From NCBI RefSeq assembly GCF_002483235.1, contig NZ_DLHN01000021.1, positions 248,001 through 312,000 on the forward strand: a stretch of 64,000 nt of DNA, read 5' to 3'. Position 1 is the first letter of the stretch. Each line of letters begins with the position of its first letter. The position numbers and the translations under genes were made by a program. The notes under the pieces are model-generated. The model ran no database searches and was not told the origin of the DNA. It was given only the letters and a program-made list of their open reading frames with translations. Positions 34,246 through 42,780 of this stretch are shown piece after piece. This DNA comes from Pedobacter glucosidilyticus. GTDB taxonomy: Bacteria > Bacteroidota > Bacteroidia > Sphingobacteriales > Sphingobacteriaceae.

Positions 34246-34456
34246 TAAAGAACTACGGTTGCTGACATCGTGTATAAGATCTTGGGGTTTAAGTGGTTAA
34301 TTCAAGCGTTCTGCTCAAAATGGTGAGAATGAGTTGTAAGACAAAGCAGTAAGTGCTTCTTGTGCCATGATAATGCACAGACTTTAATATTTCTCACAAA
34401 GTATAAAACTTTTATTTTGAGACATAATCCTGAGCTGTTATACAATACCATTTAAA

Positions 34457-34781
34457 AGCTCCATCTGGGGAACATCATCATAGATTTGTGTGGAGGGTGA
34501 ATAAATTTAGCTCCATCAGTGCTAAATCCTAATCAATGATGTCGCCCCGCTGGGGCTAATAAGGTATAAAATCGTTCTTCTATTAGGATGTTGCTCCGCT
34601 GGAGCTGTTATAAATATTAGAAAATTAAAATTATTATTTAGAATGTAACACCATTGGAAAGCCCCATCGGGGCGAAATCGTAATAGATTTGTGGATGGTG
34701 TATAAATTTAGCCCCCATCGGAGCGAAATCGTAATAGCTTTGTGGATGGTATATAAATGCAGCCCCCATCGGGGCGAAATC
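34457..34781. repeat. Cluster of seven AGCCCCATCGGGGCGAAATC-type hairpin elements
   Basis: Copies at 34457-34476, 34509-34528, 34660-34679, 34710-34730 and 34761-34781 (plus) and 34538-34557 and 34587-34606 (minus). Most carry a 5-bp stem around a 3-nt loop: GCCCC/GGGGC in several, GCTCC/GGAGC in one, a paired change that keeps the stem. The last three copies are spaced 50-51 bp apart and share flanking TAATAGATTTGTGGATGGT-like sequence. Apparent open frames here are repeat artefacts. Confidence 0.85.
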
Positions 34782-34930
34782 TTGATGGATTTTTAAAAAG
34801 CATGTGAAAGAAGCGTCAACGTATAGAATAGAGATCATGATATTTCGCACAAATGACCAATCATTATTTTGACCACTAACCTAAAAATCATATTAACGAT
34901 ACTATTAAATGATATTATCTCTTTTCTCAA

Positions 34931-35036
34931 CTCCAGCACCCACCCCACCCAACTAAACCGGGGCGAGAGCGGTACCCCGTAGGACATTTGAAGCTTTTGC
35001 GGAAAATGGACGAGGAGTAAAGCAAAGCACCGGACT
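34931..35036 (-). repeat. Interspersed ~105-bp element, copy A
   Basis: A GC-richer noncoding element containing CGTCCATTTTCCGCAAAAGC on the minus strand. Its reverse complement aligns with 51752-51855 at about 90 percent identity by hand count. It includes a 5-bp stem (CGGGG/CCCCG) and a TTTTCCGCAAAA hairpin. Confidence 0.85.
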
Positions 35037-35131
35037 AGCCCATCATAGCAGCAATAGCCTTGCTTTTTAAATAAAAAAAAACAGCTTTTAATAATGAATT
35101 GATGTTGTTTTAAAGTAAAAAGCTACAAAAA

Positions 35132-36019
35132 CTACCTAAACTTTTCTGCCACTACCAAATCTTTTGTGCCGTGTTGGTAATTGTAAAAGCCTTCGCCAGA
35201 TTTAACGCCTTTTTTACCAGAAGTCACCATGTTTACTAAAAGCGGACAAGGTGCATATTTAGGATTGCCAAAACCTTCGTGTAATACTTTAAGGATGGCC
35301 AGGCAAACATCTAAGCCAATAAAATCTGCCAGTTGAAGTGGTCCCATAGGATGAGCCATGCCCAATTTCATAACGGTATCAATTTCTGTAACGCCTGCAA
35401 CGCCTTCATACAAAGTATAAATAGCTTCATTAATCATGGGCATTAAAATCCTGTTGGCCACAAAGCCAGGATAATCATTCACCTCAACGGGGATTTTATC
35501 AAGCTGCTGGGCAAGTGCCATAATTTTTGAGGTAGTATCGGCAGAGGTTGCATAGCCATTGATGACTTCTACCAGTTTCATCACCGGTACGGGATTCATG
35601 AAATGCATACCAATAACTTTGTCTTGCCTTTGCGTAACGGCTGCAATTTGGGTAATGGCTATAGAAGAAGTATTGCTGGCCAAAATGGCTTCGGGCTTGG
35701 CATATTTATCAAGTTCCTGAAATATTTTTTCTTTTAAAACAGCATTTTCTGTGGCAGCTTCTACGACTAAATCTACATCTTTTACAGCCTCGGCTAGGTT
35801 GGTATAGGTAGTGATGTTGGCTAAAGTTTGCTGCTTATCTGCTTCTGTAATGAGGTTTTTAGCTATCTGCCTGTCTAAATTTTTAGCTATGGTAGCAAGG
35901 GCTTTTGCTAGGGCATCGGCTTGTACATCCACCAAAGCAACTTTAAACTGATGTTGTGCAAAGCTATGCGCTATGCCATTTCCCATGGTACCAGAACCAA
36001 TAACTGCAATACTTTTCAT
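35132..36019 (-). CDS. 3-hydroxybutyryl-CoA dehydrogenase family protein
   Basis: A 295-residue NAD-dependent 3-hydroxyacyl-CoA dehydrogenase. The Rossmann motif is GSGTMGNGIAHSFAQ near the N-terminus, the catalytic histidine lies in GMHFMNPVPVMKLVE, and the C-terminal dimer domain contains DYPGFVANRILMPMINEA. It oxidises or reduces the 3-hydroxyl of short acyl-CoAs in beta-oxidation or butyryl metabolism. The start is the ATG at 36019. It lies 14 nt after bioD, so it is probably in the biotin transcript. Confidence 0.92.
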   Translation of the reverse strand: MKSIAVIGSGTMGNGIAHSFAQHQFKVALVDVQADALAKALATIAKNLDRQIAKNLITEADKQQTLANITTYTNLAEAVKDVDLVVEAATENAVLKEKIFQELDKYAKPEAILASNTSSIAITQIAAVTQRQDKVIGMHFMNPVPVMKLVEVINGYATSADTTSKIMALAQQLDKIPVEVNDYPGFVANRILMPMINEAIYTLYEGVAGVTEIDTVMKLGMAHPMGPLQLADFIGLDVCLAILKVLHEGFGNPKYAPCPLLVNMVTSGKKGVKSGEGFYNYQHGTKDLVVAEKFR

Positions 36020-36033
36020 GTGCAAAAAAAGGT

Positions 36034-36642
36034 TTATAATGTGAGGTGTTTTCCTGCTTCTTTAACGCTGGTTTTATCCAAATTGTTTAGCACCGGGATA
36101 GTTCCTAAGTGTTTAAGCTTGGTATACTGGGTAATGTAAGCTTCGGATTCTGGATGATGACCATTAAAAAGAATGCCTTTTACTAGGATGTTTCTACTTT
36201 TTAGCAGCTCGTAACTTAAAAGCGTATGGTTAATGCTGCCTAAGTAATGTTGAGATACTAAAATTACTTCCGCTTGTAGCTGAGCTATTAAATCTACAAT
36301 TAAAAACTGCTGATTTAGCGGAACCATCAAACCGCCAGCACCCTCAATAACCACGGTGTTTTGGGTTTCTGGTACTTTAATGTTGTTGATGTCTATTTCA
36401 ATACCATCTAAACGGGCAGATAAATGTGGTGAAAGAGGCTGTGTAAGTTTGTAAACTTCTGGATGAAAATAAGTTTTATCGTTAGATACCAATTGTTTAA
36501 CAGTTAAGGTATCAGAATTTTCTAGATCTCCTGATTGTATAGGCTTCCAATAATCGGCTTTTAAATGCTCTGTTACAATGGCTGATGTTACGGTTTTTCC
36601 TACGCCTGTGCCTATGCCTGTGATAAAAATGGGTTTCAACAT
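36034..36642 (-). CDS. bioD: Dethiobiotin synthetase
   Basis: A 202-residue ATP-dependent carboxylase that forms the ureido ring of dethiobiotin from 7,8-diaminopelargonate and CO2. The P-loop is GIGTGVGKTVTS at the N-terminus; the conserved EGAGGLMVPL segment is in the middle. It is 1 nt downstream of bioF. Confidence 0.94.
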   Translation of the reverse strand: MLKPIFITGIGTGVGKTVTSAIVTEHLKADYWKPIQSGDLENSDTLTVKQLVSNDKTYFHPEVYKLTQPLSPHLSARLDGIEIDINNIKVPETQNTVVIEGAGGLMVPLNQQFLIVDLIAQLQAEVILVSQHYLGSINHTLLSYELLKSRNILVKGILFNGHHPESEAYITQYTKLKHLGTIPVLNNLDKTSVKEAGKHLTL

Positions 36643-36643
36643 G

Positions 36644-37750
36644 TTATATTTTAGCTAAAGCTTCACTTAATTTTTCTATTTCTTCGTCTGTATTAAAGGT
36701 ATGCAAGCAAATTCTTAACCTTTCTTTGCCTACCGCAACAGTTGGACTTAAAATGGGTCTGATATCAAATCCGCTCTCATTTAAAGTAGCCGCTGCTTGT
36801 CGGCAAGCTGTATTTCCCGGGATAATCATCCCTTGAATAGCACTATCGCTTGGCATTAATGCAATACCTGCTTTGCTGGTTAATTGTTTGAAATAGGCTA
36901 TTTTTTTCTGAATTAGAAGTGTATAATCGCTGCTTTTTAATTGCTCATAAGCCGCTTTAATGGTATATAAGCTGTGTGGAGGTAGGGCAGTGGTATAAAT
37001 GAAAGAACGGGCGAAATTGATGAGGTAGTTTCTAAGTTCATCGCTACCTAATACGATAGCTCCGTGGCAGCCCAAAGCTTTACCAAAAGTAACTACACGG
37101 GCAAATACTTGGTTTTCTAAACCCAACTCGCACACCAAACCTTTACCATGTTTGCCAAATATACCAGTGGCATGTGCTTCATCTACGATGAGGTAAGCAC
37201 CATATTTTGCGGCAAGAGCAGCTATTTCTTTTAAAGGGGCATGGTCTCCATCCATAGAAAAAACACTTTCTGTAACGATGAAAATATTCCCTTGGCTGTT
37301 TTTTATTTTTGATTCGAGATGGGCTAAATCATGATGTTTAAAGGTATAGCGTTGGGCATAGCTTAATCTGGCGCCATCAATAAGACTGGCGTGGATAAGC
37401 TCATCACAGATAATGGTATCGCCTTTTTGGGGTAGGCTAGAAAGTAAACCTACATTAGCATCATAACCCGAGTTAAAGATTAAACCTGATGCTGCCTGAT
37501 GAAATTGAGCAATTTCTTTTTCTAGGTTTTCTGTAAAACTAGAATTTCCGGTGATTAACCTTGAGCCACCAGCACCATTTCGTAATTTTTGTGAGTAGGC
37601 AATTTCATCAACCCATTCTTTTACAGATAAAGATTTAGCAAAGCCCAGATAATCATTAGAAGAAAAATCAATAAGATTGTTTTCGCTTTTTAAGGTTCTT
37701 AAAGCGTTAGCGGCTATTCTTTCCTGTAGTTTTTGATGGATGAAATTCAA
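36644..37750 (-). CDS. bioF: 8-amino-7-oxononanoate synthase
   Basis: A 368-residue PLP enzyme of the alpha-oxoamine synthase family that joins pimeloyl-ACP/CoA and alanine, the first committed step of biotin ring assembly. Key segments are GAGGSRLITGNS, DEAHATGIFGKHGKG and the PLP lysine in VVTFGKALGCHGA. The start is TTG at 37750, with no ATG near the expected N-terminus. It is co-transcribed with bioD. 2-amino-3-ketobutyrate ligase is a relative, but the bioD context supports BioF. Confidence 0.93.
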   Translation of the reverse strand: MNFIHQKLQERIAANALRTLKSENNLIDFSSNDYLGFAKSLSVKEWVDEIAYSQKLRNGAGGSRLITGNSSFTENLEKEIAQFHQAASGLIFNSGYDANVGLLSSLPQKGDTIICDELIHASLIDGARLSYAQRYTFKHHDLAHLESKIKNSQGNIFIVTESVFSMDGDHAPLKEIAALAAKYGAYLIVDEAHATGIFGKHGKGLVCELGLENQVFARVVTFGKALGCHGAIVLGSDELRNYLINFARSFIYTTALPPHSLYTIKAAYEQLKSSDYTLLIQKKIAYFKQLTSKAGIALMPSDSAIQGMIIPGNTACRQAAATLNESGFDIRPILSPTVAVGKERLRICLHTFNTDEEIEKLSEALAKI

Positions 37751-37767
37751 GTTTTTTTATTCAAAAA

Positions 37768-37799
37768 TAAAGAAAGCAGATGAATATCCGCTTTCTTTA
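37768..37799 (-). terminator. Terminator of the XRE-S24 repressor gene
   Basis: TAAAGAAAGC (37768-37777) and GCTTTCTTTA (37790-37799) form a 10-bp stem with a 12-nt loop, followed on the minus strand by TTTTTGAA. It is 14 nt past the repressor stop. Confidence 0.75.
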
Positions 37800-37812
37800 A
37801 AAATGAAACCTA

Positions 37813-38595
37813 TCAGTTCGGTTTGTTTTTTTGCATTTCTACTAAAGACTTTTGCATTTGGGCCATCATGCTGGTTAGAGTCTCCATGGTAGGCTCTGGC
37901 ATTGGCTGTGGTAATTCTGTAGAAATAAATGCTTTTGCCTTCCAGATTTCTAAAATATCTTCGGCCTCTATGGTATAAGGTTCGTAAACAGGGTTGTCTG
38001 ATGATAATTTTAAGCCTTTATCTGGTCTGAACTTGCTGCTTAACCTTTTATAAACTACGCCTTCATTTTTGCTAATCACAATAGCAGTTTCGCCAACTTT
38101 AATATCGTTACTCCAATTTTCTACATATTCTGCAATAATGATAGAACCAGAAGGTAGCGGCAACATAGAGTCTCCTTTAATTTCAAAAGCCCTGTAAGTG
38201 CCTTGTTTAAAAATAGGTAAAGAGAAACGGGGTAGGGTGCTTACATATTCAGGGTCGCTATAACCATTAAGGTATCCTGCACTAGCCTTAACCTGTACCA
38301 ATTCTATGTTTTCTTTATCATCTTGGTCTACCGTAATACTTAGTACACGAAGGTTAGAAGGGTCTCCTTTAGGTTTGGGTGCCCATTTATCATTTATTTT
38401 TTCATTGATAAAATCATCAATACTTAACTCAAAAAAGTCTGCGAATTTTTTTAGCAAATCATATTTTGGTTCTGCCCGGTCTTCTTCATAGGCGCCAATT
38501 AAAGATCTTTTAATTTCCATAACATCAGCAAATTGCTGTTGTGTTAGGCCTTTTTTCTTTCTGAGGTATTTTAAATTATCAGATATTTTTCCCAT
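37813..38595 (-). CDS. LexA-like XRE-S24 repressor
   Basis: A 260-residue regulator from the ATG at 38595. Residues 3-62 are a Cro/CI-type helix-turn-helix (LRKKKGLTQQQFADVMEIKR). Residues 100-220 are an S24 autopeptidase domain with a candidate Ala106-Gly107 cleavage site (KASAGY), nucleophile Ser143 (GDSMLP) and general base Lys183 (VYKRLS), spaced much as in LexA and UmuD. It is thus a repressor likely to cut itself when RecA filaments form. A Met/Gln-rich tail (about 225-260) is extra. Its start region holds a palindromic operator (38612-38634) that is also present at the imuA-imuB-dnaE2 promoter, so it probably controls itself and that cassette. Confidence 0.88.
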   Translation of the reverse strand: MGKISDNLKYLRKKKGLTQQQFADVMEIKRSLIGAYEEDRAEPKYDLLKKFADFFELSIDDFINEKINDKWAPKPKGDPSNLRVLSITVDQDDKENIELVQVKASAGYLNGYSDPEYVSTLPRFSLPIFKQGTYRAFEIKGDSMLPLPSGSIIIAEYVENWSNDIKVGETAIVISKNEGVVYKRLSSKFRPDKGLKLSSDNPVYEPYTIEAEDILEIWKAKAFISTELPQPMPEPTMETLTSMMAQMQKSLVEMQKNKPN

Positions 38596-38611
38596 TTCTA
38601 AAAATATTTGC

Positions 38612-38634
38612 AAATACTAAAATAATTAGTATTT
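38612..38634. promoter_or_regulatory. Palindromic operator at the repressor/GIY-YIG divergent promoter
   Basis: Perfect 9-bp half-sites AAATACTAA (38612-38620) and TTAGTATTT (38626-38634) around AATAA. It covers the spacer and -7 region of a plus-strand promoter (TTTG 38607-38610, 19 bp, TATTTTTA 38630-38637) and lies 16 nt before the repressor ATG. The core CTAA-N5-TTAG is shared with 57433-57453. Confidence 0.72.
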
Positions 38635-38679
38635 TTATGCTCATAAAATTAGCAATAAAAAATTAATAGCCAAATAATA

Positions 38680-39048
38680 ATGTTAAAGAATTTAAATGCA
38701 GCTCAAATGAAGAATATCGTTTTTATAGTTACAGACAGAAATAGAAATAATTTACATGTTGGTTTAAGTGCTGATTTAATAAAAACCATGAACTTCTACC
38801 GTAAAATGCCGAACCTATTTTTTGATGCAGGGCAACAGTTAACTCGCTTGGTTTATTTTGAGGAGTTGAGTTCTGAAGCTATGGCTCAAGAACGCTTTAA
38901 AATGATTAACCAATTTACCCGAATGCAAAAGGAGAAAATGATAAGAAGTGTTAATCCGGATTGGATTGATTTAACTACTGGCTTGGATTATGAGAAGATG
39001 TTAAAAACAGGCTTCCAAGTGAAACCTGTTTTTAGCTTTATGTCTTAA
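38680..39048 (+). CDS. Degenerate GIY-YIG-like protein
   Basis: A 122-residue protein with the outline of a GIY-YIG domain: strands IVFIVTDRNRNNLHVGLSA where the two tripeptides would be, an EERFKM-like helix with a glutamate (AQERFKMINQF), and the common ending SVNPDWIDLT. The signature tripeptides and the usual arginine are not recognisable, so nuclease activity is doubtful. It is divergent from the XRE-S24 repressor and its promoter overlaps the shared operator, so it may be a member of the same damage regulon. A second start is possible at 38707. Confidence 0.7.
   Translation: MLKNLNAAQMKNIVFIVTDRNRNNLHVGLSADLIKTMNFYRKMPNLFFDAGQQLTRLVYFEELSSEAMAQERFKMINQFTRMQKEKMIRSVNPDWIDLTTGLDYEKMLKTGFQVKPVFSFMS
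39004..39032. terminator. Bidirectional terminator overlapping a coding end
   Basis: AAAACAGG (39004-39011) and CCTGTTTT (39025-39032) with A and T tracts. It lies inside the last codons of the GIY-YIG-like gene and just beyond the convergent msrB stop, so it could serve both. Confidence 0.6.
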
Positions 39049-39049
39049 A

Positions 39050-39547
39050 TTATTGTTTAATGAATTTAAGTGCTGCCGAGTTGATGCAGTATCTTAAACC
39101 TGTAGGAGCGGGGCCATCATCAAAAACATGACCTAGGTGCAAACCTGTTTTAGCTTCTATCACTTCATCTCTTACCATACCATGGCTATTATCTTTTACC
39201 CAGATAACAGCTTTATCATTGATGGGTTTGGTAAAACTTGGCCATCCGGTACCAGAGTCGAACTTGTCTTCAGAGCTAAAAAGTGGTTCTCCTGTTGCAG
39301 CACTTACGTAAATACCTTTTTCATGATTATTGTAAAACTCATTTTTAAAAGGAGGCTCGGTTCCTTTATTCACCATTATCTCAAAAGCTACCGGAGATAA
39401 TATTTTTTTCCACTCGCTTTCTGTTTTTTGTACTGGAAATACTAAAGCTTTTTGATCATCCTTTTTTGAGGATGTTTGATTACTTTGACCACAAGCAGCT
39501 AAACTTAACACTGCTAAGCTAAAAACGGTTGATATAAACTTTTTCAT
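39050..39547 (-). CDS. msrB: Peptide-methionine (R)-S-oxide reductase, lipoprotein form
   Basis: A 165-residue MsrB that reduces methionine-R-sulfoxide in proteins. A signal peptide ends in the lipobox LAAC (lipid Cys19), so it acts in the envelope. The catalytic Cys154 is in LRYCINS, with GWPSF and HLGHVFDDGP. Both zinc CxxC pairs of classical MsrB are replaced (Ser82-Thr85 and Glu131-Thr134), so this is the zinc-free subtype. The start is the ATG at 39547, giving a proper signal peptide; it begins 42 nt after the large surface protein gene. Confidence 0.92.
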   Translation of the reverse strand: MKKFISTVFSLAVLSLAACGQSNQTSSKKDDQKALVFPVQKTESEWKKILSPVAFEIMVNKGTEPPFKNEFYNNHEKGIYVSAATGEPLFSSEDKFDSGTGWPSFTKPINDKAVIWVKDNSHGMVRDEVIEAKTGLHLGHVFDDGPAPTGLRYCINSAALKFIKQ

Positions 39548-39588
39548 ACTATCATATACGTTTATAAGGCTATAGTAGTTTTTTTCAA

Positions 39589-42500
39589 TTACCATCCTGG
39601 CGCAAAAGCCAAACCAAATACAGGCTTTTTAATATCTACTCGGTTAAACGGAACCGCTAAGTAGGGCTCCAAAACAAAATAACCAAATACATTTACCCTA
39701 GCAGATATACCTGCACTTAAGGCTGGTACTCTTACATTTGGTTCGTAAACAGGTGCTTCAGTTTCACTATCAGTACCTATTCTACGAGGTGCTTTCCTAT
39801 CCCATGCAATTCTATCCCCTTCATTCCAAGAAACTCCAGCATCAAAAAATAAGTTTAAATCAGAAAATAAAAATTTAGAAGGGAATGCAGCTAATTTTTC
39901 TGGACCGGTAAAAGGTAACCTTACTTCAAAATTAGAGATTAGCATCCTATTACCAATCAATTGGTTAATGTTAAAACCGTTTTGCTCTCCAGTTAAGTTT
40001 CTGTTATTGTAAAAACTATTGGCCTCATAACCTCTTATCAAAAATGGTAAACCAATAAATAATGGGAATAATTGGTTGTTTACATTACCTATACGGCCAT
40101 ATCCATAAATTCTGCCCGCAAAAGTTACTGGTTTTGCCCTTACATATTTTCTTAAATCAACAATTGGAGCAGTAAATTGGAAAGTACCAAAATTTTGCTC
40201 TACACCAATTCTGTATCTGTAACCACCTAAAGGAGCTGCCACACCAGAAAAAGAGTTATCACCCACTAAAGCTGTATTTAATTGGAAAACCGTAAAAGAC
40301 CGTAAATTAAACCCTTGGTCTTGCAAAAATTCTTCTCTAGATACTTTTCTTCTATCCTGAAAAATTGGGAAACCTGTATTTGGTTCATAATAAGTACTGT
40401 ATCTATCCACGCGGTAAGAGTAATAAGAAGCACCAGCACCAAACTCAAAACGGGTAGTTTTAGAAAAAGGATAAGAGGTAAAACCCTGTACAGATTCTTC
40501 AAATGTTCTGATGATATCTATATATTGTTCTACAGCAGGTGTAGTACCTCCTCCATCCACAGGTAAATCAGTTAATTTAATGCCAAACAAACCAGATTGA
40601 AAAGGGATATGTGATACCGAAGCCCCCCAATTCCATCTGCTTTCTTGGTTGATATAAGCGAACTGAGCACCAAAATCGTAAATTTCTCCGTTAACTGCAG
40701 CCGCTGCAAAAATTTGATTTCTGCTCAAAATATCGCTAAAAATGGCTTGTACACCAGATTGCATCCCTGTACCAAACCTGCTGGTTGCCACACCAACACC
40801 ATTACTAGCGATGTAATCTAGTTGAAACTGAGATTTAAAAGGAATAGCTTTTACAGAGTCTACCGGTGTATCATCATAAGCTAAGAAATTATCTAAGTTT
40901 TTATTGATGATATTTACACCAACAGAACTTGGTGGAGGTAAGGTTGCTGCCGTAAAATCTACCGCATTGCTATTTACCAAAGTGCCTTTAAATTCAGTTA
41001 CGTTTGCATTGTAAAGTGTATAGCGCTGAGAGCGATAATAAGAATAAACAATATCGTTGTTTTTTGAAATACTTAATGCAGGCGAACTTTCTGTTATCCC
41101 ACTAATTCCTGTAAAATAATCTGTTAATTGCTCTACAGATTCTTTGGAAATGTTGTAACGGTATAGGTTCCTAAAACCATCTCTGTTAGATAAAAAATAG
41201 ATATTTCTATCATTAGCATCAAACACTGGATTTAAATTATTGGCTTTAGGAAATACATTAATATTGGTGATTTTCTTAGTGGCAACATCTAGTACAGCTA
41301 AACTCATGCTAATAAAAGCACTTAGGTCTTTACCTAAGTTTAACCGATCTGTAGAAAAAACAATTTTTTTACCGTCTGAGGAATAACTGGGCTGGTAATC
41401 TGTAAACTTATCATTGGTGAGCTGTGTTAATTCTTTAGTTTCTAGGTTGTAAGAGAAGAGGTCGCTTTGCCCATCCTTAAGGCCAGAGAAGGCAATTTCT
41501 TTACCCGTTGGAGACCAGTTTAAATTACCAAACTGCTCTACTTTTCCCATAGATTTTTGTAGAACTGTTTTCCCATCATCAATATCAATGATGATGAGTT
41601 TATTTCTGCCTTCTGAGAATGCACTAAAGGCAAATTGTTTACTATCCGGCGACCATGAACCTGCGGATTCTATATAGTTAAACTCATCAATATGGCTGTT
41701 TTTAATTTTAGAGGTTAACTTCCTGATGATTTTTCCTGTCTTGGCATCTGCAAGAAATAAATCAATAGAAAAGAGTTCTTTTTCTGAAAGGAAGACCACA
41801 TATTTTCCATCAGGACTGATAGCTGGCGATAAATTCATGTCGCCACCATTTTCATTATCAATCAGTTTGGTACCTATGGGTTTTTGCGTAGTATCTTTTA
41901 AATAGGGGGTATAAGCGTTTTCTAAAGAGCTTTTCCATAAGCTGGAAAGTGTTTTTTCATCGTAACCAAAAGTTCTTCTGATTGCCATTTCATAACCAAA
42001 CTTTGCTGTAGATTTAAAAAAAGGCATAATGATGGTGTCTCCGTAAGTAGATCCTATAAAAGCCCAAAAGGCTTGTCCATAGCGGTAAGGGAAATATTTA
42101 CTGTTGGTTGTTAAATCTCTTAATGTTGGAATGTCTTTATTTAGCACAGCATCACGCATCCACATGGCCGTGTTGGCATCAACTTTACCTAAAGAAAGGT
42201 ACTCTGCCATACCCTCAACCATCCATAAAGGTAAATTCCCAATATTTTCAAGTTGGGTAGAATCTCCTTCTATTAAAGAATGGTATTGGAAAGCATGAAC
42301 CAACTCATGCCCAAGTACGTGTCTGGTTTGGAAATTACTTTCTTGAATAGGCATGAAAACCCTATTTTTTAAACCTTCGGTTACCCCACCTGTACCTACA
42401 CCAATTTCAGAGTTGATGATGGTTGTTTGTTGAAATTCTGGTGAATTTCCGTAAAGGATAATGGGGTTAGGACGTTTAAAAGTATCTCTGAAAACTTGTT

Positions 42501-42741
42501 GGTGTAAAGCATACCAGGCTTCACTCTCTTTAGCGAAATTTTTAATTAAGCTATCATTTTCTGTATAGTAATAGAGATGGAAATGTGGAGTTTCATAAAC
42601 CTTAAATTTAAGATTTTTATACCTTACTTTGTTTTGCCCGAAGTATTGTGCTTGCGCATTTCCTGCAAACAATAAGAATAAGAAGCTAAAATAAATGGTA
42701 GTGTAAATTTTAGCTTTATTAAATTTTACATTCTTTGTCAT
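39589..42741 (-). CDS. Outer-membrane metallopeptidase-like / TolB propeller / beta-barrel protein
   Basis: A 1050-residue exported protein with three parts. After a signal peptide (about 12-31) comes a peptidase-MA-like domain with the zinc motif HELVH (145-149) and a downstream EGMAEY segment near 177-182 that could give the third ligand. A TolB-like propeller follows (PAISPDGKYVVFLS, AGSWSPDSKQFAFS, NWSPTGKEIAFS, SYSSDGKKIVFS). The last 400 residues resemble a BamA-type surface-antigen barrel ending in aromatic PGW. It probably sits in the outer membrane; whether it cleaves proteins is unproven. Confidence 0.8.
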   Translation of the reverse strand: MTKNVKFNKAKIYTTIYFSFLFLLFAGNAQAQYFGQNKVRYKNLKFKVYETPHFHLYYYTENDSLIKNFAKESEAWYALHQQVFRDTFKRPNPIILYGNSPEFQQTTIINSEIGVGTGGVTEGLKNRVFMPIQESNFQTRHVLGHELVHAFQYHSLIEGDSTQLENIGNLPLWMVEGMAEYLSLGKVDANTAMWMRDAVLNKDIPTLRDLTTNSKYFPYRYGQAFWAFIGSTYGDTIIMPFFKSTAKFGYEMAIRRTFGYDEKTLSSLWKSSLENAYTPYLKDTTQKPIGTKLIDNENGGDMNLSPAISPDGKYVVFLSEKELFSIDLFLADAKTGKIIRKLTSKIKNSHIDEFNYIESAGSWSPDSKQFAFSAFSEGRNKLIIIDIDDGKTVLQKSMGKVEQFGNLNWSPTGKEIAFSGLKDGQSDLFSYNLETKELTQLTNDKFTDYQPSYSSDGKKIVFSTDRLNLGKDLSAFISMSLAVLDVATKKITNINVFPKANNLNPVFDANDRNIYFLSNRDGFRNLYRYNISKESVEQLTDYFTGISGITESSPALSISKNNDIVYSYYRSQRYTLYNANVTEFKGTLVNSNAVDFTAATLPPPSSVGVNIINKNLDNFLAYDDTPVDSVKAIPFKSQFQLDYIASNGVGVATSRFGTGMQSGVQAIFSDILSRNQIFAAAAVNGEIYDFGAQFAYINQESRWNWGASVSHIPFQSGLFGIKLTDLPVDGGGTTPAVEQYIDIIRTFEESVQGFTSYPFSKTTRFEFGAGASYYSYRVDRYSTYYEPNTGFPIFQDRRKVSREEFLQDQGFNLRSFTVFQLNTALVGDNSFSGVAAPLGGYRYRIGVEQNFGTFQFTAPIVDLRKYVRAKPVTFAGRIYGYGRIGNVNNQLFPLFIGLPFLIRGYEANSFYNNRNLTGEQNGFNINQLIGNRMLISNFEVRLPFTGPEKLAAFPSKFLFSDLNLFFDAGVSWNEGDRIAWDRKAPRRIGTDSETEAPVYEPNVRVPALSAGISARVNVFGYFVLEPYLAVPFNRVDIKKPVFGLAFAPGW

Positions 42742-42780
42742 GGTATGGAGCTATAAATCTTAATCGTTTTTATGGATGAT

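Larger units (their letters stand above)
34246..35131. other. Gene-free, repeat-rich interval
   Basis: 886 bp without a supported gene. It starts with a cassette-like trailer after the methyltransferase stop, continues with seven copies of a 20-21 bp hairpin element (34457-34781), then a roughly 105-bp interspersed element (34931-35036) also found inverted near 51.8 kb. Confidence 0.75.

Noticed and set aside
34638..34850. Minus-strand 70-codon frame with repeated DFAPMGA peptide
   Set aside because: The repeated peptide is a translation of the hairpin repeat array; no start context or family match.
37762..37769. TATTTTTG as a bioF promoter
   Set aside because: It overlaps the terminator tail of the repressor gene, has no -33 element and would leave almost no leader before the TTG start.
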